Shown here: positions 8,688 to 18,823 of the stretch, piece after piece
How the letters are laid out: every line of letters begins with the position of its first letter
Numbering within the stretch: position 1 is the first letter of the stretch
From: Actinomycetales bacterium
GTDB taxonomy: Bacteria; Actinomycetota; Actinomycetes; S36-B12
NCBI GenBank assembly: GCA_016125355.1
Contig: WGLX01000010.1
Coordinates: forward strand, 169,897-233,896
Direction of reading: 5' to 3'
Length of the DNA: 64,000 bases
Notes under the pieces: model-generated
Told to the model about the DNA's origin: nothing
Database searches by the model: none
The model's input: the letters and a program-made list of their open reading frames with translations, nothing else
Program-made: the position numbers and the translations under genes

Positions 8688-9382
8688 CGATGGACACCGA
8701 CTCCCGGCGGTCGCTGCTGAGCCAGCTGGCCTTCCACCCGAACCGGCCGCACCTGCTGATCGGGGTACTCTTCCTTGTGCTCGGCCTGCTCGTGACGATC
8801 GCCATCCTGCGACCGGGCACGGACGAGCCGTGGCGGACCGCCCGCACCGAGGACCTCGTGCAGATCCTCGACGACCTGGGCGCCCGTCAGGACCGCTTGG
8901 AGGCCGAGTCGGCGCGGCTGACCGCCCTCGAGCGTGACCTCGAGGCGGGCTCGCAGGCCCAGGCCATCGCCGAGGCACAGCGCCGTCTGACCGCCCTGCA
9001 GGTGCTGGCCGGCACGACGCCGGTGTCCGGCCCCGGCGTCCAGATCACCATCAGCGACCCCACCGGCGTGATCGAGGCACCGACCATCCTCGACGCCATC
9101 CAGGAGCTGCGGGATGCCGGTGCGGAGGCGATCCAGGTCGGGACCGAACGGGTGGTCGTCGACACGTGGCTGGCCAACGATCCCGGCGGCATCTCGGTGT
9201 CGGGCACCCCGGTGGCCTCGCCCTACCGCATCCTCGCGATCGGCGATCCGGAGACCATGCTGTCGGCCCTGAACATCCCTGGCGGCGTGGCCGACTCAGT
9301 GCGCACGCGGGGGGCCGAATTCGCCGCGTCGCAGGCGCAGGAGATGACCATCTCCGTTACAGTGCCGGAGACGGCGTCGTAG
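8684..9382 (+). CDS. DUF881 membrane-anchored protein (second copy)
   Basis: 232-residue paralogue of the gene two positions upstream. It has one transmembrane helix around residues 25-43 (LLIGVLFLVLGLLVTIAIL), a coiled-coil stalk (about 60-105) and the outer DUF881 domain (GPGVQITISDPTG, then AGAEAIQVGTERVVVDTW). The ATG overlaps the sbp stop. The two DUF881 proteins flanking sbp may form one membrane complex; this is inferred from conserved order and translational coupling only. Confidence 0.88.
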   Translation: MTMDTDSRRSLLSQLAFHPNRPHLLIGVLFLVLGLLVTIAILRPGTDEPWRTARTEDLVQILDDLGARQDRLEAESARLTALERDLEAGSQAQAIAEAQRRLTALQVLAGTTPVSGPGVQITISDPTGVIEAPTILDAIQELRDAGAEAIQVGTERVVVDTWLANDPGGISVSGTPVASPYRILAIGDPETMLSALNIPGGVADSVRTRGAEFAASQAQEMTISVTVPETAS

Positions 9383-9391
9383 GAGGAAAGC

Positions 9392-9775
9392 ATGTATCCC
9401 GAGGAACTTCGGTACACCGCAGAGCACGAGTGGGTGCGGGCCACCGACGACGGCACCGTCGTGTTCGGCATCACCGATTTCGCCCAGGACTCCCTCGGTG
9501 ACATCGTCTACGTCTCCCTGCCGGCCGTGGGGGATGCCGTGACCGCCGGTGGCGCCTGTGGCGAGGTCGAGTCGACCAAGAGCGTCAGCGACGTCTACGC
9601 ACCTCTGGCAGGCGAGGTGGTGGCCGTCAACGCGGATCTCGATGGCACCCCCGAGCTCGTGAACAGCGATCCGTATGGCCGCGGCTGGATGGTGGAGCTG
9701 CGACCGACCGACGCGGCGGCCATGGACGGCCTGCTCACGGCTGCCGACTACCGCGCCCTGGTGGAGAAGGCCTGA
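9392..9775 (+). CDS. gcvH: Glycine cleavage system H protein
   Basis: Lipoyl carrier of the glycine cleavage system, shuttling the aminomethyl group between GcvP, GcvT and Lpd. At 127 residues it has the lipoylation site in ESTKSVSD (K63), and the canonical YTAEHEWV start. A strong Shine-Dalgarno sequence (AGGAGGAAAG) sits directly before the ATG, overlapping the previous stop. It is 2.7 kb upstream of the gcvP start and in a different transcription unit, so it is not under the glycine riboswitch that precedes gcvP. The order gcvH then FHA protein matches Rv1826-garA. Confidence 0.96.
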   Translation: MYPEELRYTAEHEWVRATDDGTVVFGITDFAQDSLGDIVYVSLPAVGDAVTAGGACGEVESTKSVSDVYAPLAGEVVAVNADLDGTPELVNSDPYGRGWMVELRPTDAAAMDGLLTAADYRALVEKA

Positions 9776-9782
9776 CTCCACC

Positions 9783-10292
9783 ATGGACTGCCCTCGCTGC
9801 GGCCACCCGAGCCAGCCCGATGACCGCTTCTGCGGCTCGTGCGGCTCACCCCTGAGCGCCGAGGCCTTCGACCAGCTGGAGCACACCGGTTCGATCACCT
9901 CGATCATCCACACCGGGACCGGCTCGGGCACGGGCGGCATCAGTGCCGTCGGATCCGGGCGGCAGTTCGAGATCCCTTCGGGCAGTGCGCTCCTCGTCGT
10001 GCATCGCGGACCCGGTGAGGGCCAGGAGTACGTCCTGGACCAGTCCGCGGGAGTGCTGCGCATCGGGCGTACGCAGGACGCCGACATCTTCCTCGACGAC
10101 GTCACGGTGAGCCGGCACCATGCCGAGCTGCGGCACGGGGCCGAGGGCTGGAGCATCCGGGACGTCGGCAGCCTCAACGGCACCTACGTGAACAGGGTCC
10201 GCGTGGAGGACCAGCACCTGGACGGGGGCGACGAGGTGCAGATCGGCAAGTTCCGCTTCGTGTTCCTCCTCGGGCTCGAATCGGGATCATGA
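9783..10292 (+). CDS. FHA-domain protein, GarA/OdhI-like, with N-terminal zinc ribbon
   Basis: Phosphothreonine-binding FHA protein of 169 residues. The FHA domain (about residues 75-165) is complete: IGRTQDADIFLDDVTVSRHHAELR, DVGSLNGTYVN and GDEVQIGKFRFVFL, very close to GarA, which controls 2-oxoglutarate dehydrogenase and glutamate metabolism according to its phosphorylation state. The N-terminus differs: instead of the pknB/pknG-targeted ETTS segment it carries a zinc ribbon (CPRCG x10 CGSCG, Cys 3, 6, 17, 20) and then a Thr/Ser-rich linker (EHTGSITSIIHTGTGSG). The position between gcvH and MerR matches garA (Rv1827). Whether the linker threonines are the kinase sites is inference. Confidence 0.88.
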   Translation: MDCPRCGHPSQPDDRFCGSCGSPLSAEAFDQLEHTGSITSIIHTGTGSGTGGISAVGSGRQFEIPSGSALLVVHRGPGEGQEYVLDQSAGVLRIGRTQDADIFLDDVTVSRHHAELRHGAEGWSIRDVGSLNGTYVNRVRVEDQHLDGGDEVQIGKFRFVFLLGLESGS

Positions 10293-11014
10293 CCGAGCGG
10301 ATCGGCGAAACCCGAGCCGTCGCGGTGACCGGCACCATCAGCATCGGCGAGGTGCTGTCGCTGCTCAAGCGGGAGTTCCCGGACGTCACCATCAGCAAGA
10401 TCCGGTTCCTCGAGGCCGAGGGCCTGATCACGCCCGAGCGCACGCCCACCGGGTACCGGCGGTTCGCGGAGCGCGATGTCGAGCGGCTCCGCACCGTGCT
10501 GACGCTGCAGCGGGACCAGTACCTGCCCCTGAAGGTGATCCGGGAGTCCCTCGACCAGGGGGATGGTCCCGAGTCGGGCGAGGTCGAGGCGCCGGTCGCC
10601 GGTGCGGGGCTGCGCCCGGAGGACTTCCGCCCCGGTGCTGGCCGCGTCCGCCTGACGCGGGAGGAGCTCGCCGAGGCGAGCGAGCTGACCGAGGCGTACA
10701 TCGCCCAGCTTGAGCAGATCGGGCTGGTCTGGGCCACGCCGGCGGGCCACTACGACGAGGACGCGTTGGCGATCGCGGGGATCGTGGCGCGGCTGTCGGC
10801 CTATGGCGTGGAGCCACGGCACCTGAAGACCTTCCGCGTGGTGACCGACCGGGAGACCGGACTCGTGGAGCAGATGGCGACGCCGTACTCGAATCCGCGC
10901 GATCGCGATGGCCGCGCTCGCGAGCACGAGGTGGTCCGCGATCTGGCGGCCCTCATCGTGCAGTTGCACGCGGCGCTGCTGCGGGCCGAGCTGATCCGAA
11001 GCGGTCGAGCGTAG
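10289..11014 (+). CDS. MerR-family regulator, FtsR/Rv1828-like
   Basis: 241-residue transcription factor with an N-terminal MerR winged helix (SIGEVLSLLKREFPDVTISKIRFLEAEGLITPERTPTGYRRF, residues about 18-58) and a C-terminal helical region unlike the metal-sensing MerR proteins (no cysteine thiol pocket). Orthologues by position are Rv1828 and FtsR of Corynebacterium glutamicum, an activator of ftsZ. The ATG overlaps the FHA gene stop (ATGA). Its effector is unknown. Confidence 0.85.
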   Translation: MTERIGETRAVAVTGTISIGEVLSLLKREFPDVTISKIRFLEAEGLITPERTPTGYRRFAERDVERLRTVLTLQRDQYLPLKVIRESLDQGDGPESGEVEAPVAGAGLRPEDFRPGAGRVRLTREELAEASELTEAYIAQLEQIGLVWATPAGHYDEDALAIAGIVARLSAYGVEPRHLKTFRVVTDRETGLVEQMATPYSNPRDRDGRAREHEVVRDLAALIVQLHAALLRAELIRSGRA

Positions 11015-11030
11015 TCGGCCGCTCGGGGGT

Positions 11031-11036
11031 TACGCT
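11031..11036 (+). promoter_or_regulatory. -10 hexamer TACGCT, leaderless DUF151 promoter
   Basis: TACGCT lies exactly 6 bases before the DUF151 GTG, suggesting an internal start within the gcvH-MerR cluster. Confidence 0.45.
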
Positions 11037-11042
11037 GGCGTC

Positions 11043-11516
11043 GTGCAGGAGCTCGAGGTGGTCGGCGTCCGGGTCGAGATGCCGTCGAACAATCCGATCG
11101 TGCTGCTCCGGGAGCCCGTGAGCGGCCGGTACCTGCCGATCTGGGTGGGAGCCGCCGAGGCAGCCGCCATTGCGTACGCGCAGCAGGGCGTCGTCCCGCC
11201 GCGGCCGCTGACCCACGACCTCCTGCGGGACATCCTCGGCGCCCTGGGTGTCACCGTCTCCGAGGTGCGCATCACCGCCCTAGAGGACGGGGTCTTCTAC
11301 GCGGTCATCGCCTTCAGCAACGGGGTCGAGGTGAGTGCGCGCCCGTCCGACGCCATCGCGTTGGCCCTGCGCGTGGAGGCTCCCATCCGCGGGGCCGAGG
11401 AGGTGCTCGACGCCGCGGGGATCGAGTTGGCCGACGAGGAGCCGGAGGCGGCCGAGGAGCAGGTGGAGAAGTTCCGCGAGTTCCTCGATCAGGTCTCTCC
11501 CGAGGACTTCGAGTGA
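11043..11516 (+). CDS. Bifunctional nuclease family protein (DUF151)
   Basis: 157-residue DUF151/BFN protein (Rv1829-like). The conserved core is seen: NNPIVLLREPVSGRYLPIWVGAAEAAAI near the start and SARPSDAIALALR in the middle. Plant and bacterial members have reported DNase/RNase activity, but the actinobacterial role is unclear. The C-terminus is an acidic tail (EEPEAAEEQVEKF). The GTG start has a TACGCT hexamer 6 bases upstream and no Shine-Dalgarno sequence. Confidence 0.88.
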   Translation: MQELEVVGVRVEMPSNNPIVLLREPVSGRYLPIWVGAAEAAAIAYAQQGVVPPRPLTHDLLRDILGALGVTVSEVRITALEDGVFYAVIAFSNGVEVSARPSDAIALALRVEAPIRGAEEVLDAAGIELADEEPEAAEEQVEKFREFLDQVSPEDFE

Positions 11517-11534
11517 GCCTGCGAAGGCTACTGA

Positions 11535-11551
11535 AACCTCAGCATGAGGTT
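11535..11551. repeat. Inverted repeat AACCTCA-GCA-TGAGGTT, candidate MerR operator
   Basis: A perfect 7-base dyad with a 3-base spacer between the DUF151 gene and the second merR gene, about 35 bases upstream of the promoter of that gene. MerR-family operators are dyads of similar kind (the SoxR site is CCTCAAGTTAACTTGAGG). Binding is inferred. Confidence 0.4.
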
Positions 11552-11585
11552 GAGACTTTGCCCTCCGACACGCCGCGCCGCACGT

Positions 11586-11614
11586 TTGACCGTCCCTCGG
11601 CACCTGCCTAACGT
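11586..11614 (+). promoter_or_regulatory. Sigma70-type promoter TTGACC-N17-TAACGT
   Basis: TTGACC (11586-11591) and TAACGT (11609-11614) with a 17-base spacer sit upstream of the second MerR gene. A leader of about 23 bases with a GAGGAGGA ribosome site follows. This is one of the few promoters in the window with a recognisable -35. Confidence 0.6.
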
Positions 11615-11643
11615 CAGCCCCAGATGCAGATCGAGGAGGAACG

Positions 11644-12240
11644 GTGACACCGACTGGGGTGGATCGCACCACGACGGATGAGGCCCGGCTGGCCGCCGAG
11701 GCCCAGGGCGTGCTCTTCGACGACGCGACCCTTCGGCCCCTGCCGACGGACGTCGGCTACCGCGGGCCGGTCGCCTGCTCCGCCGCCGGGATCACCTACC
11801 GCCAGCTGGACTACTGGGCCCGCACCGGGCTCGTCACGCCGTCCGTGCGCGGTGCCGCCGGGTCGGGCAGCCAGCGCCTCTACGGCTTCCGGGACATCCT
11901 CGTCCTGCGCATCGTCAAGCGACTCATCGACACCGGCGTCTCGTTGGCCAACATCCGCGCGGCGGTCGATCACCTCGCCGATCGTTCGGGTGAGGACCTC
12001 GCCAGCCTCACCATCATGAGCGACGGGGCCAGCATCTACGAGTGCCGCAGCGCCGACGAGGTCATCGATCTCGTGCGCGGCGGCCAGGGGGTCTTCGGCA
12101 TCGCCGTCGGCAGCGTCTGGCGCGAGGTCGAGGGGACGCTTGCGAGCCTGCCCGCGGAGAAGCCGGACGGCGGCGTCGTCCCGGGGCCGGCCGCCCACGA
12201 CGAGCTGGCGGCGCGGCGCGCGCGACGCTCGGCGAGCTAG
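11644..12240 (+). CDS. MerR-family regulator, Rv1830-like
   Basis: 198-residue MerR protein. The winged helix (residues about 43-90) reads ACSAAGITYRQLDYWARTGLVTPSVR, then GSQRLYGFRDILVLRIVKRLIDTGVSLANIRAAVDHL. The C-terminal part has no cysteine-based metal pocket; the effector is unknown. By order it corresponds to Rv1830, which with Rv1828 brackets the DUF151 gene. GTG start with a strong GAGGAGGA ribosome site and its own promoter; an inverted repeat upstream could serve autoregulation. Confidence 0.85.
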   Translation: MTPTGVDRTTTDEARLAAEAQGVLFDDATLRPLPTDVGYRGPVACSAAGITYRQLDYWARTGLVTPSVRGAAGSGSQRLYGFRDILVLRIVKRLIDTGVSLANIRAAVDHLADRSGEDLASLTIMSDGASIYECRSADEVIDLVRGGQGVFGIAVGSVWREVEGTLASLPAEKPDGGVVPGPAAHDELAARRARRSAS

Positions 12241-12274
12241 CCGCTTTGCCGCTACCATGGCGGCGCTGACTGAT

Positions 12275-12456
12275 CCCGAGCGGGAGAGTCCTGGTTCGCC
12301 AGGCGCCGAAGGAGCAATCTCCCCGACAACCTCTCAGGCATCCGGACCGCTCGGGAGAGGCACCTCTGGAAAGTGGGACATCCGTCCCCACCGACGGTGA
12401 AAGCCGGGCTCGCCCGGCGAAGCTCTCAGGTCGCGCCTCGGCGTGGGCAACAGAGG
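12275..12456 (+). ncRNA. Tandem glycine riboswitch (gcvT type)
   Basis: Two glycine aptamers in series upstream of gcvP. Aptamer 1 is closed by a perfect 8-bp P1, CCCGAGCG (12275-12282) with CGCTCGGG (12349-12356), and contains the conserved GCGCCGAAGGAGCAA and CTCTCAGGCA cores. Aptamer 2 is closed by CCTCTG (12363-12368) with CAGAGG (12451-12456) and contains GGCGAAGCTCTCAGGT. The linker is only six bases. Glycine binding in this class usually turns on glycine-cleavage genes; the direction here is inferred from the downstream gene. Confidence 0.95.
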
Positions 12457-12490
12457 GGGAACGACGGTCACGCCCGTGGCCGCTGCCCCC

Positions 12491-12507
12491 GTATGCCCGC
12501 GGCATAC
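12491..12507 (+). promoter_or_regulatory. Hairpin GTATGCC-CGC-GGCATAC between riboswitch and gcvP
   Basis: A perfect 7-bp stem with a 3-base loop between aptamer 2 and the gcvP ribosome site (GAGG at about 12517). There is no U tract, so it is not an intrinsic terminator. It may be part of a translational expression platform; that is inference. Confidence 0.4.
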
Positions 12508-12525
12508 CTGACCGGCGAGGTTTCC

Positions 12526-15399
<2,874 letters not shown>

Positions 15400-15409
15400 G
15401 GCCGAGCGG

Positions 15410-15826
15410 ATGATCGCCGTCGTCGACATCGACGGGGTGCTGGCCGATGCGACCCATCGCGAGCACTTCGTCCAGCAGCGGCCACGCGACTGGGACGGTT
15501 TCTTCGGGGCCGTCGGAGCCGACCCGGTCATTCAGCGGGGGCGTGACCTGGTGTCCGAGCTGGCCGTCGTCCACGAGATCGTGCTGCTGTCGGGGCGGCC
15601 CGAGCGGACGCGCTCGGACACGGAGGAGTGGCTGCGTGAGCACCGCATCCCCTACGCGCAGCTGGTGCTCCGGCCCGACCGCGACCGGCGTCCTGCAGCA
15701 ACGCTGAAGGGCGACCTCATCCGGCGCGTGGGGGGACCGGACGCCATCGCCGTCGTCGTCGATGACGATCCTGCGGTGGTGTCGCGACTCGCGGCGGCAG
15801 GGTACGACACGTATCGCTTTGTGTAA
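15410..15826 (+). CDS. HAD-superfamily phosphatase, small
   Basis: 138-residue HAD-like protein with motif I (VVDIDGVLAD, Asp6 and Asp8), motif II (LLSGRP), a lysine in the LKGDLI segment and motif IV (VVDDDPAVV). There is no cap domain, as in polynucleotide kinase 3'-phosphatase-like or IIIC-type HADs. The substrate is unknown. The ATG is 10 bases after gcvP, so it may be in the same glycine-controlled unit, though no metabolic link is evident. Confidence 0.75.
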   Translation: MIAVVDIDGVLADATHREHFVQQRPRDWDGFFGAVGADPVIQRGRDLVSELAVVHEIVLLSGRPERTRSDTEEWLREHRIPYAQLVLRPDRDRRPAATLKGDLIRRVGGPDAIAVVVDDDPAVVSRLAAAGYDTYRFV

Positions 15827-15836
15827 CCGCTTGCGC

Positions 15837-15842
15837 TAGATT
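15837..15842 (+). promoter_or_regulatory. Possible -10 TAGATT for the SHOCT gene
   Basis: TAGATT sits 43 bases before the ATG and leaves a leader with a small CCGGG/CCCGG hairpin and a GAAAGG ribosome site. No clear -35. Confidence 0.3.
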
Positions 15843-15885
15843 TCTGCCGCACCGGGGACTTCCCGGCTCTTTCGAAAGGCTCTTC

Positions 15886-16275
15886 ATGGCTTCGGATTTC
15901 GGCACGTTCATCATCCAGATGCTCTGGATCTTCATCTTCGTGATGTTCTTCTTCGTCTGGTTCATGATCCTCATGGACATCTTCAGCGACCACAAGCTCG
16001 GTGGCGTGGCGAAGGCGCTCTGGATCATCTTCCTCATCCTCTTCCCGCCGATCACGGCGCTGATCTACCTCATCGCACGTGGCGGCAGCATGAACGAGCG
16101 TCGCCAGGCGCAGTACAAGGAGGCGGCGGCCGCGCAGAAGGCGTACATCCAGGAGGTGGCAGGCTCGGGACAGTCGGCCGCCGACCAGATCGCGTCGGCC
16201 AAGGCCCTGCTCGACAACGGCACCATCTCCCAGGAGGAGTTCGACAAGCTGAAGGCCAAGGCCCTCGCCTCCTGA
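15886..16275 (+). CDS. Membrane protein with PLDc_N-like and SHOCT domains
   Basis: 129 residues. Two N-terminal transmembrane helices (about 7-29 and 42-64; FIFVMFFFVWFMILMDIF and ALWIIFLILFPPITALIYLI) resemble the PLDc_N (phospholipase D N-terminal-like) membrane module. The C-terminal 30 residues are a SHOCT motif (IASAKALLDNGTISQEEFDKLKAKAL). Such proteins are common in actinobacteria; function is unknown. A strong terminator follows 15 bases after the stop, closing the unit. Confidence 0.8.
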   Translation: MASDFGTFIIQMLWIFIFVMFFFVWFMILMDIFSDHKLGGVAKALWIIFLILFPPITALIYLIARGGSMNERRQAQYKEAAAAQKAYIQEVAGSGQSAADQIASAKALLDNGTISQEEFDKLKAKALAS

Positions 16276-16290
16276 CCACGCTCGACTCGA

Positions 16291-16326
16291 AGGTCCCGAC
16301 CCCTGCTCTGGGGTCGGGACCTTTGT
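16291..16326 (+). terminator. Rho-independent terminator
   Basis: AGGTCCCGACCCC pairs perfectly over 13 bases with GGGGTCGGGACCT around a 6-base loop (TGCTCT), then TTTGT. It ends transcription from the SHOCT gene before the feo promoter. Confidence 0.9.
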
Positions 16327-16328
16327 AC

Positions 16329-16347
16329 TTAGGTAACCCTTAGTTCG
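16329..16347 (+). promoter_or_regulatory. Candidate IdeR/DtxR iron box
   Basis: TTAGGTAACCCTTAGTTCG matches 14 of 19 positions of the IdeR/DtxR consensus TWAGGTWAGSCTWACCTWA, mainly in the left half-site. It overlaps the expected -35 and spacer of the feoA promoter, the place where an iron-loaded repressor would block transcription. One half-site is weak. Confidence 0.5.
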
Positions 16348-16353
16348 CTGTGG

Positions 16354-16359
16354 TAGCGT
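16354..16359 (+). promoter_or_regulatory. -10 hexamer TAGCGT, leaderless feoA promoter
   Basis: TAGCGT ends exactly 6 bases before the feoA GTG, with the candidate iron box just upstream. Confidence 0.6.
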
Positions 16360-16365
16360 CCGCGC

Positions 16366-16599
16366 GTGGCCAGGACCGTGCGTGATCTCTCCGTGGGCGA
16401 GCGCGCCGTCCTCGATGCCCCCCAGCTCGAGCCCGGCCTGCGGATGCGCCTGGCGGAGATGGGCGTGCGTCGGGGCGAGGAGGTCACCGTGACCCAGCGC
16501 GGCGTGGGGGGCGCCCGCATCCTCTCCGTGCGTGGATCGCGGATCGCGCTGGATGCTCGCACCGCGGCGCGACTGCCTGTCCAGGAGCAGGCAACGTGA
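16366..16599 (+). CDS. feoA: Ferrous iron transport protein A
   Basis: 77-residue SH3-like FeoA protein, an accessory of the FeoB iron(II) channel at the inner face of the membrane. The typical core is LRMRLAEMGVRRGEEVTVTQRGVGGARILSVRGSRIALD. The GTG start fits the hexamer 6 bases upstream; there is no Shine-Dalgarno sequence. Its stop overlaps the feoB GTG. Confidence 0.92.
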   Translation: MARTVRDLSVGERAVLDAPQLEPGLRMRLAEMGVRRGEEVTVTQRGVGGARILSVRGSRIALDARTAARLPVQEQAT

Positions 16600-18536
16600 G
16601 CGAGAGCGCGCCGTCCTGCCACAGTGACTCCGGGGGAGTCGCTGCCCCTCCGGGCACGCCCGTGGTGGCCCTCGCCGGCGCGCCGAACGTGGGCAAGTCG
16701 ACGCTGTTCAACCGCCTCACCGGGGCCCGCAGGGACGTGGGCAACTGGCCCGGCACGACCGTCGAGGTGGGACGCGGGCTCATGGACGACGGGGTCCACC
16801 AGTTCGACGTGATCGACCTTCCCGGGGCCTACAGCCTCGATCCGCTGTCGCCGGACGAGGCCCTGACCCGGGCGCTGCTGGTGGAGGTGCCGCGCGAGGA
16901 CCGCCCGGAGCTTGTCGTGGTCGTCGGCGATGCCACCCGGCTGTCCCGATCCCTGTATCTCGTCCGACAGCTGCGCGAGACGGATCAGCGGCTGGTCCTC
17001 GCGGTGACGATGGGCGACATCGCCCATGAGCACGGCATCGACATCGATGCCGAGGAGCTGCAGCGCCGGCTCGGGGTGCCCGTGGCGTTCATCGACCCGC
17101 GTCATCGCCACGGCCGGGTGGGCCTGCTTGCGGCGATGGACGCCGCCCTCGCTGCGGAACCTCCGGCCGCCATCCCGGCCCCTGCCCGTGCCGCGGGCTC
17201 CGATGGCCTGGCCGAGGCGGATGCCCGCTTCGGATGGATCGACGATGTCGTGGATGCGTGCGTCTCACGGGGCGCACCCCGGCGCCAGCGGTGGTCCGAC
17301 CGATTCGACCGGCTGGCCCTGTCGGCGGTCCTGGGACCCATCACGTTCCTCGTCGCGATGTGGGCGGTGTTCCAGCTCACGACGACCGTCGCGGCGCCAT
17401 TGCAGGGCGCGCTCGACTGGTTCTTCACCGGCCCGGTCACGTCGCTGGCCATCACGGTCCTCGATGCCGTCGGTCTGGGAGGCACCTGGGTGCAGGGCCT
17501 CGTCGTCGACGGGCTGATCTCGGGTGTCGGCATGCTGCTGACCTTCGTGCCCCTGATGGCCATCATGTTCGCCCTGCTGGCCCTGCTTGAGGACTCGGGG
17601 TACCTGGCGCGAGCGGCCGTCGTCACGGATCGACTCATGCGCGCCATCGGGCTGCCGGGAAGGGCGTTCCTGCCCCTGATCGTCGGTTTCGGCTGCAACG
17701 TGCCGGCCATCGCGGCCACCCGGATCCTGCCGAATGCGCGGCACCGCATCCTCACGGCACTGCTCGTGCCCTTCACGTCGTGCAGCGCGCGTCTGACCGT
17801 CTACGTCCTGGTCGCGTCCATCTTCTTCCCCGAGCACGCGGGGACCGTCGTCTTCGCCATGTACCTGATCAGCATCGTGTTCGTCGTCGTCATCGGCCTG
17901 CTGCTGCGGGGGACCCTGTGGCGCACGATGGGATCCGAGCCGCTGGTGATCGACCTGCCCCCGTACCAGCGGCCGTCACTGCGCCTGACCCTCAACGTCA
18001 TGTGGCTGCGGTTGAGCGGCTTCCTGCGCACCGCGAGCGGCATCATCGTCGCCACGGTCATCGTCGTCTGGTTCCTGCAGGCGATCCCGACCACCTCCGG
18101 CTACGGCTTCGGCCAGGTCCCGGTCGAGGAGAGCCTGTACGCGACCACGGCGCAGGCGGTCGCACCGGTGTTCCAGCCTGCGGGATTCGGCACGTGGGAG
18201 ACGACCAGCGCGCTCATGGTCGGGTTCATCGCGAAGGAGGCGGTCATCTCGTCCTGGGCCCAGACCTACTCGGCCGAGGAGCCGGATACGTCAACGCAGC
18301 CCGGGACCCTCGGCCAGTACATCAAGGCCGACTTCGAGCAGAGCTCCGGCGGGCACACCTCGGCGGCGGTGTGGGCATTCCTGGTCTTCCTCCTCGCCTA
18401 CACGCCCTGTGTGGCCACCCTGGCCGCCCAGCGCCGCGAGATCGGTGCCCGCTGGACCGGGTTCGGGATCGCCCTCCAGCTGTCGGTCGCCTGGCTCGTC
18501 GCCGTGGCGATCTTCCAGATCGGCTCGCGGCTGTGA
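16596..18536 (+). CDS. feoB: Ferrous iron transport protein B
   Basis: Inner-membrane Fe(II) transporter with an N-terminal GTPase domain. G1 is GAPNVGKSTLF, G3 is DLPGAYSLDP and the G4-like region reads AVTMGD rather than the usual N-x-x-D. The membrane domain has Gate motifs with GFGCNVPA and the second Gate near TPCVATLAA. The protein has 646 residues and about eight to ten hydrophobic helices. The GTG start overlaps feoA by 4 bases. The G4 deviation (TMGD in place of NxxD) is worth noting because it sets guanine specificity. Confidence 0.94.
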   Translation: MSESAPSCHSDSGGVAAPPGTPVVALAGAPNVGKSTLFNRLTGARRDVGNWPGTTVEVGRGLMDDGVHQFDVIDLPGAYSLDPLSPDEALTRALLVEVPREDRPELVVVVGDATRLSRSLYLVRQLRETDQRLVLAVTMGDIAHEHGIDIDAEELQRRLGVPVAFIDPRHRHGRVGLLAAMDAALAAEPPAAIPAPARAAGSDGLAEADARFGWIDDVVDACVSRGAPRRQRWSDRFDRLALSAVLGPITFLVAMWAVFQLTTTVAAPLQGALDWFFTGPVTSLAITVLDAVGLGGTWVQGLVVDGLISGVGMLLTFVPLMAIMFALLALLEDSGYLARAAVVTDRLMRAIGLPGRAFLPLIVGFGCNVPAIAATRILPNARHRILTALLVPFTSCSARLTVYVLVASIFFPEHAGTVVFAMYLISIVFVVVIGLLLRGTLWRTMGSEPLVIDLPPYQRPSLRLTLNVMWLRLSGFLRTASGIIVATVIVVWFLQAIPTTSGYGFGQVPVEESLYATTAQAVAPVFQPAGFGTWETTSALMVGFIAKEAVISSWAQTYSAEEPDTSTQPGTLGQYIKADFEQSSGGHTSAAVWAFLVFLLAYTPCVATLAAQRREIGARWTGFGIALQLSVAWLVAVAIFQIGSRL

Positions 18537-18823
18537 GCGCGCCGCTGTCGGCGGTGCTCGACGCCGTGGAGGCCGGCTGCACCACCCGGCCCGCGATCGC
18601 CGACCGCACCGGTCTCGATCCCGACGTCGTGGACGCGGCCGTCGACCACCTCCTGCGGCTCGGGCGCCTCGCCACCCCGACCCTGCGCACCTCCTGCCCC
18701 ACCGGCGGCTGCGCGGGCTGCGGAGCGGTCACCGGCTCCGGGTGTGCTCCTGCAGCACCCGGCTCAGCACGCTCGGGGCCGATACCAGTGACGGTCCGTA
18801 CCAGGTCAACAGGCGACCACTGA
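18533..18823 (+). CDS. FeoC-like winged-helix protein with cysteine cluster
   Basis: 96-residue product starting at a GTG that overlaps the feoB stop (GTGA). Residues 1-45 form a short winged helix (LSAVLDAVEAGCTTRPAIADRTGLDPDVVDAAVDHLLRLGRL). A cysteine-rich stretch follows (CPTGGCAGCGAVTGSGC), resembling the Fe-S wing of FeoC. The C-terminal 35 residues are of low complexity and overlap the 3' end of the convergent gene by 95 bases, so the real stop may not be under selection. A FeoC-type role as regulator or stabiliser of FeoB is inferred from position and cysteines. Confidence 0.7.
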   Translation: MSAPLSAVLDAVEAGCTTRPAIADRTGLDPDVVDAAVDHLLRLGRLATPTLRTSCPTGGCAGCGAVTGSGCAPAAPGSARSGPIPVTVRTRSTGDH

